Assembly (NCBI RefSeq): GCF_900110165.1
Contig: NZ_FOCQ01000008.1
Span: 157,442-221,441, forward strand
Length of the DNA stretch: 64,000 nucleotides
DNA from: Lihuaxuella thermophila
Lineage (GTDB): Bacteria > Bacillota > Bacilli > Thermoactinomycetales > Thermoactinomycetaceae
Direction: 5' to 3'
Shown here: in pieces, positions 63,094-64,000 of the stretch
Layout: each line of letters begins with the position of its first letter
Numbering within the stretch: position 1 is the stretch's first letter
Made by a program: the position numbers and the translations under genes
Notes under the pieces: generated by a model
Database searches by the model: none
Told to the model about the DNA's origin: nothing
The model's input: only the letters and a program-made list of their open reading frames with translations

Positions 63094-63203
63094 ATAACTA
63101 GTCTCCATCTATTTTCATTCCACAAATTTTGTTGAGCAGAATATGGAGAATTTTAATATAATTTAATGTTAATCTCAACATGTGACGGAGATCAAGTGAT
63201 TAG

Positions 63204-63243
63204 AAAAACCCACTTCTGAACACGGTTTCAGAAATGGGTTTTT
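63204..63243. terminator. Terminator between kinase and symporter genes
   Basis: AAAAACCCACTTCTGA and TCAGAAATGGGTTTTT pair with a small internal mismatch. It lies past the symporter stop on the minus strand. Confidence 0.75.
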
Positions 63244-63296
63244 AACAGCATTTCACATGGTTGACCTGTTGCGGCCGACCGTCCTGTACCTCAAAT

Positions 63297-63902
63297 CTAT
63301 GAAGCTTTTTTAAGTTCGGTCAGATATTTCTCCGCCTGGTTGGAGTTAAATTCTCCTTCCCATTTGGACATGACAATCGCAGCAAGAGAGTTTCCGATCA
63401 CGTTCACTGCCGTTCTGGCCATATCCAAAATACGGTCGATTCCGGCGATAAATGCCAATCCTTCAAGCGGCAAACCGACGGATCCAAGGGTTGCCAAGAG
63501 AACGACAAAAGATACTCCCGGAACACCCGCAATTCCCTTCGATGTAACCATCAACACGAGCAACAAAGTGATTTGCGTGCTGATCGACAGGTCGATTCCG
63601 TAAAGTTGGGCGATGAACACCGCAGCAATCGCCTGATAGAGCGTTGAACCATCCAGGTTAAAAGAGTAACCGGTGGGGATGACAAACGAACAAACCGCCT
63701 TCGAACAGCCAAATCTCTCCATTTTCTCAATCAGCTTTGGCAGTACGGTTTCCGAACTGGCCGTTGAATAAGCCAAAATCAACTCATCTTTTAAGATCTT
63801 GATCAAATGAAAAATATTCACTCCGGCAATCCGGGCGGTTACACCTAACACTACAATCACGAAGAAGAACATCGCCCCATAAACAAGCGCCACCAGCTTG
63901 CT
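63297..63902 (-). pseudogene. Dicarboxylate/glutamate:cation symporter, C-terminal part, interrupted by an IS
   Basis: The coding sequence for about 200 residues of the DAACS (GltP/DctA) family. It contains TASSETVLPKLIEKMERFGC (serine-rich hairpin), FVIPTGYSFNLDGSTLYQAI (substrate/ion-binding N-x-D-G), TSKGIAGVPGVSFVVLLATL and AGIDRILDMARTAVNVIGNS (substrate-binding Asp/Arg and N-V-x-G-N). The frame breaks at about 63903, where unrelated sequence with a transposase end begins, so the N-terminal half is lost or displaced. The product as it stands would be non-functional. Confidence 0.88.
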
Positions 63903-64000
63903 TAATGTAATGCTACCCTCAGAATGCGACGGAGGTCAAGCAACATGAGTGGAGAGCTCTCCAGAATAGACCTCCATCGGCGTCAGATAGCCTAGCGAGG
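63903..64000 (-). mobile_element. Insertion sequence end (IS3/IS481-like), continues past the window
   Basis: The sequence changes abruptly from symporter coding sequence near 63903. About 30 bases of presumed terminal repeat (TGTAATGCTACCCTCAGAAT..., containing GCGACGGAGG) are followed by the 3' end of a transposase gene. The rest of the element lies to the right. Confidence 0.7.
63936..64000 (-). CDS. Transposase C-terminus (rve-type), partial
   Basis: The last 20 codons read SLGYLTPMEVYSGELSTHVA and stop at TGA 63936. S-L-G-Y-L-T-P-x-E-x-Y is the usual end of IS3/IS481-type integrase-core transposases (after the R-P-H-x-S-L-G-Y motif). The remainder is beyond the right edge. Confidence 0.75.
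   Translation of the reverse strand, partial: SLGYLTPMEVYSGELSTHVA

Overview
The window looks like chromosome of an endospore-forming, low-to-medium-GC member of the Bacillota (Bacilli). I base this on strong AAGGAGG-type ribosome binding sites with frequent GTG/TTG starts, a SpoIIM-like protein, a Gmad2 lipoprotein, YneB and YnzC homologues, RpoN (SigL), NamA/YqjM, AzlCD and a Bacillus-type rifampicin phosphotransferase. A Thermoactinomycetaceae-like or thermophilic Bacillales host is my guess; nothing in the window fixes the genus. I saw no rRNA, tRNA or CRISPR array.

Layout. 0-10.7 kb is ordinary chromosome: a SpoIIM-like gene running off the left edge divergent from an RDD protein, a GAF/coiled-coil membrane protein with a small partner, a YdeI-like protein, an HxlR regulator divergent from an old-yellow-enzyme reductase, then larB-larC (nickel-pincer cofactor), a YhdH-type quinone/acrylyl-CoA oxidoreductase, a YCII protein, a DUF3592 protein and a nitronate monooxygenase. 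10.7-22 kb is a decay zone: a shattered alpha/beta hydrolase, rph, a 400-bp internally deleted IS5-type element, two separate Tn3-family transposase remnants, an intact tyrosine recombinase with a palindromic site upstream, a ParB scrap, a DUF2200 gene that looks internally deleted, a zinc-ribbon/S4 protein, trhO and a dihydrofolate-reductase-family scrap.

22-42 kb is a carbohydrate region: a MATE-like transporter, two divergent AraC regulators, a minus-strand set of two Gfo/Idh/MocA dehydrogenases, two TIM-barrel isomerases and a ThuA-like protein, then rpoN, phoD and a LacI-GDE family glucosidase-ABC (CUT1) sugar uptake operon lacking its own ATPase, and an aldo/keto reductase. Operator-like palindromes with a central CG lie in front of lacI, the glucosidase and the first dehydrogenase, so the two sugar loci may share control.

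42-55 kb holds a Gmad2 lipoprotein, a small-subunit pseudouridine synthase, an APH(3')-type kinase, an overlapping MoxR-DUF58-DUF4350-DUF4129-membrane-protein operon, an M42 peptidase, yneB/ynzC, a DMT exporter and a group of very small genes. 54.7-64 kb holds azlCD with an XRE-cupin regulator, an ABC half-exporter preceded by an 18-codon leader ORF and mutually exclusive hairpins (the most interesting regulatory structure here), a winged-helix regulator facing a DMT transporter, chrA, another APH-fold kinase and a dicarboxylate/glutamate symporter cut off by an insertion sequence at the right edge.

All assignments are from reading the sequence and remembered family features; no database search was run.
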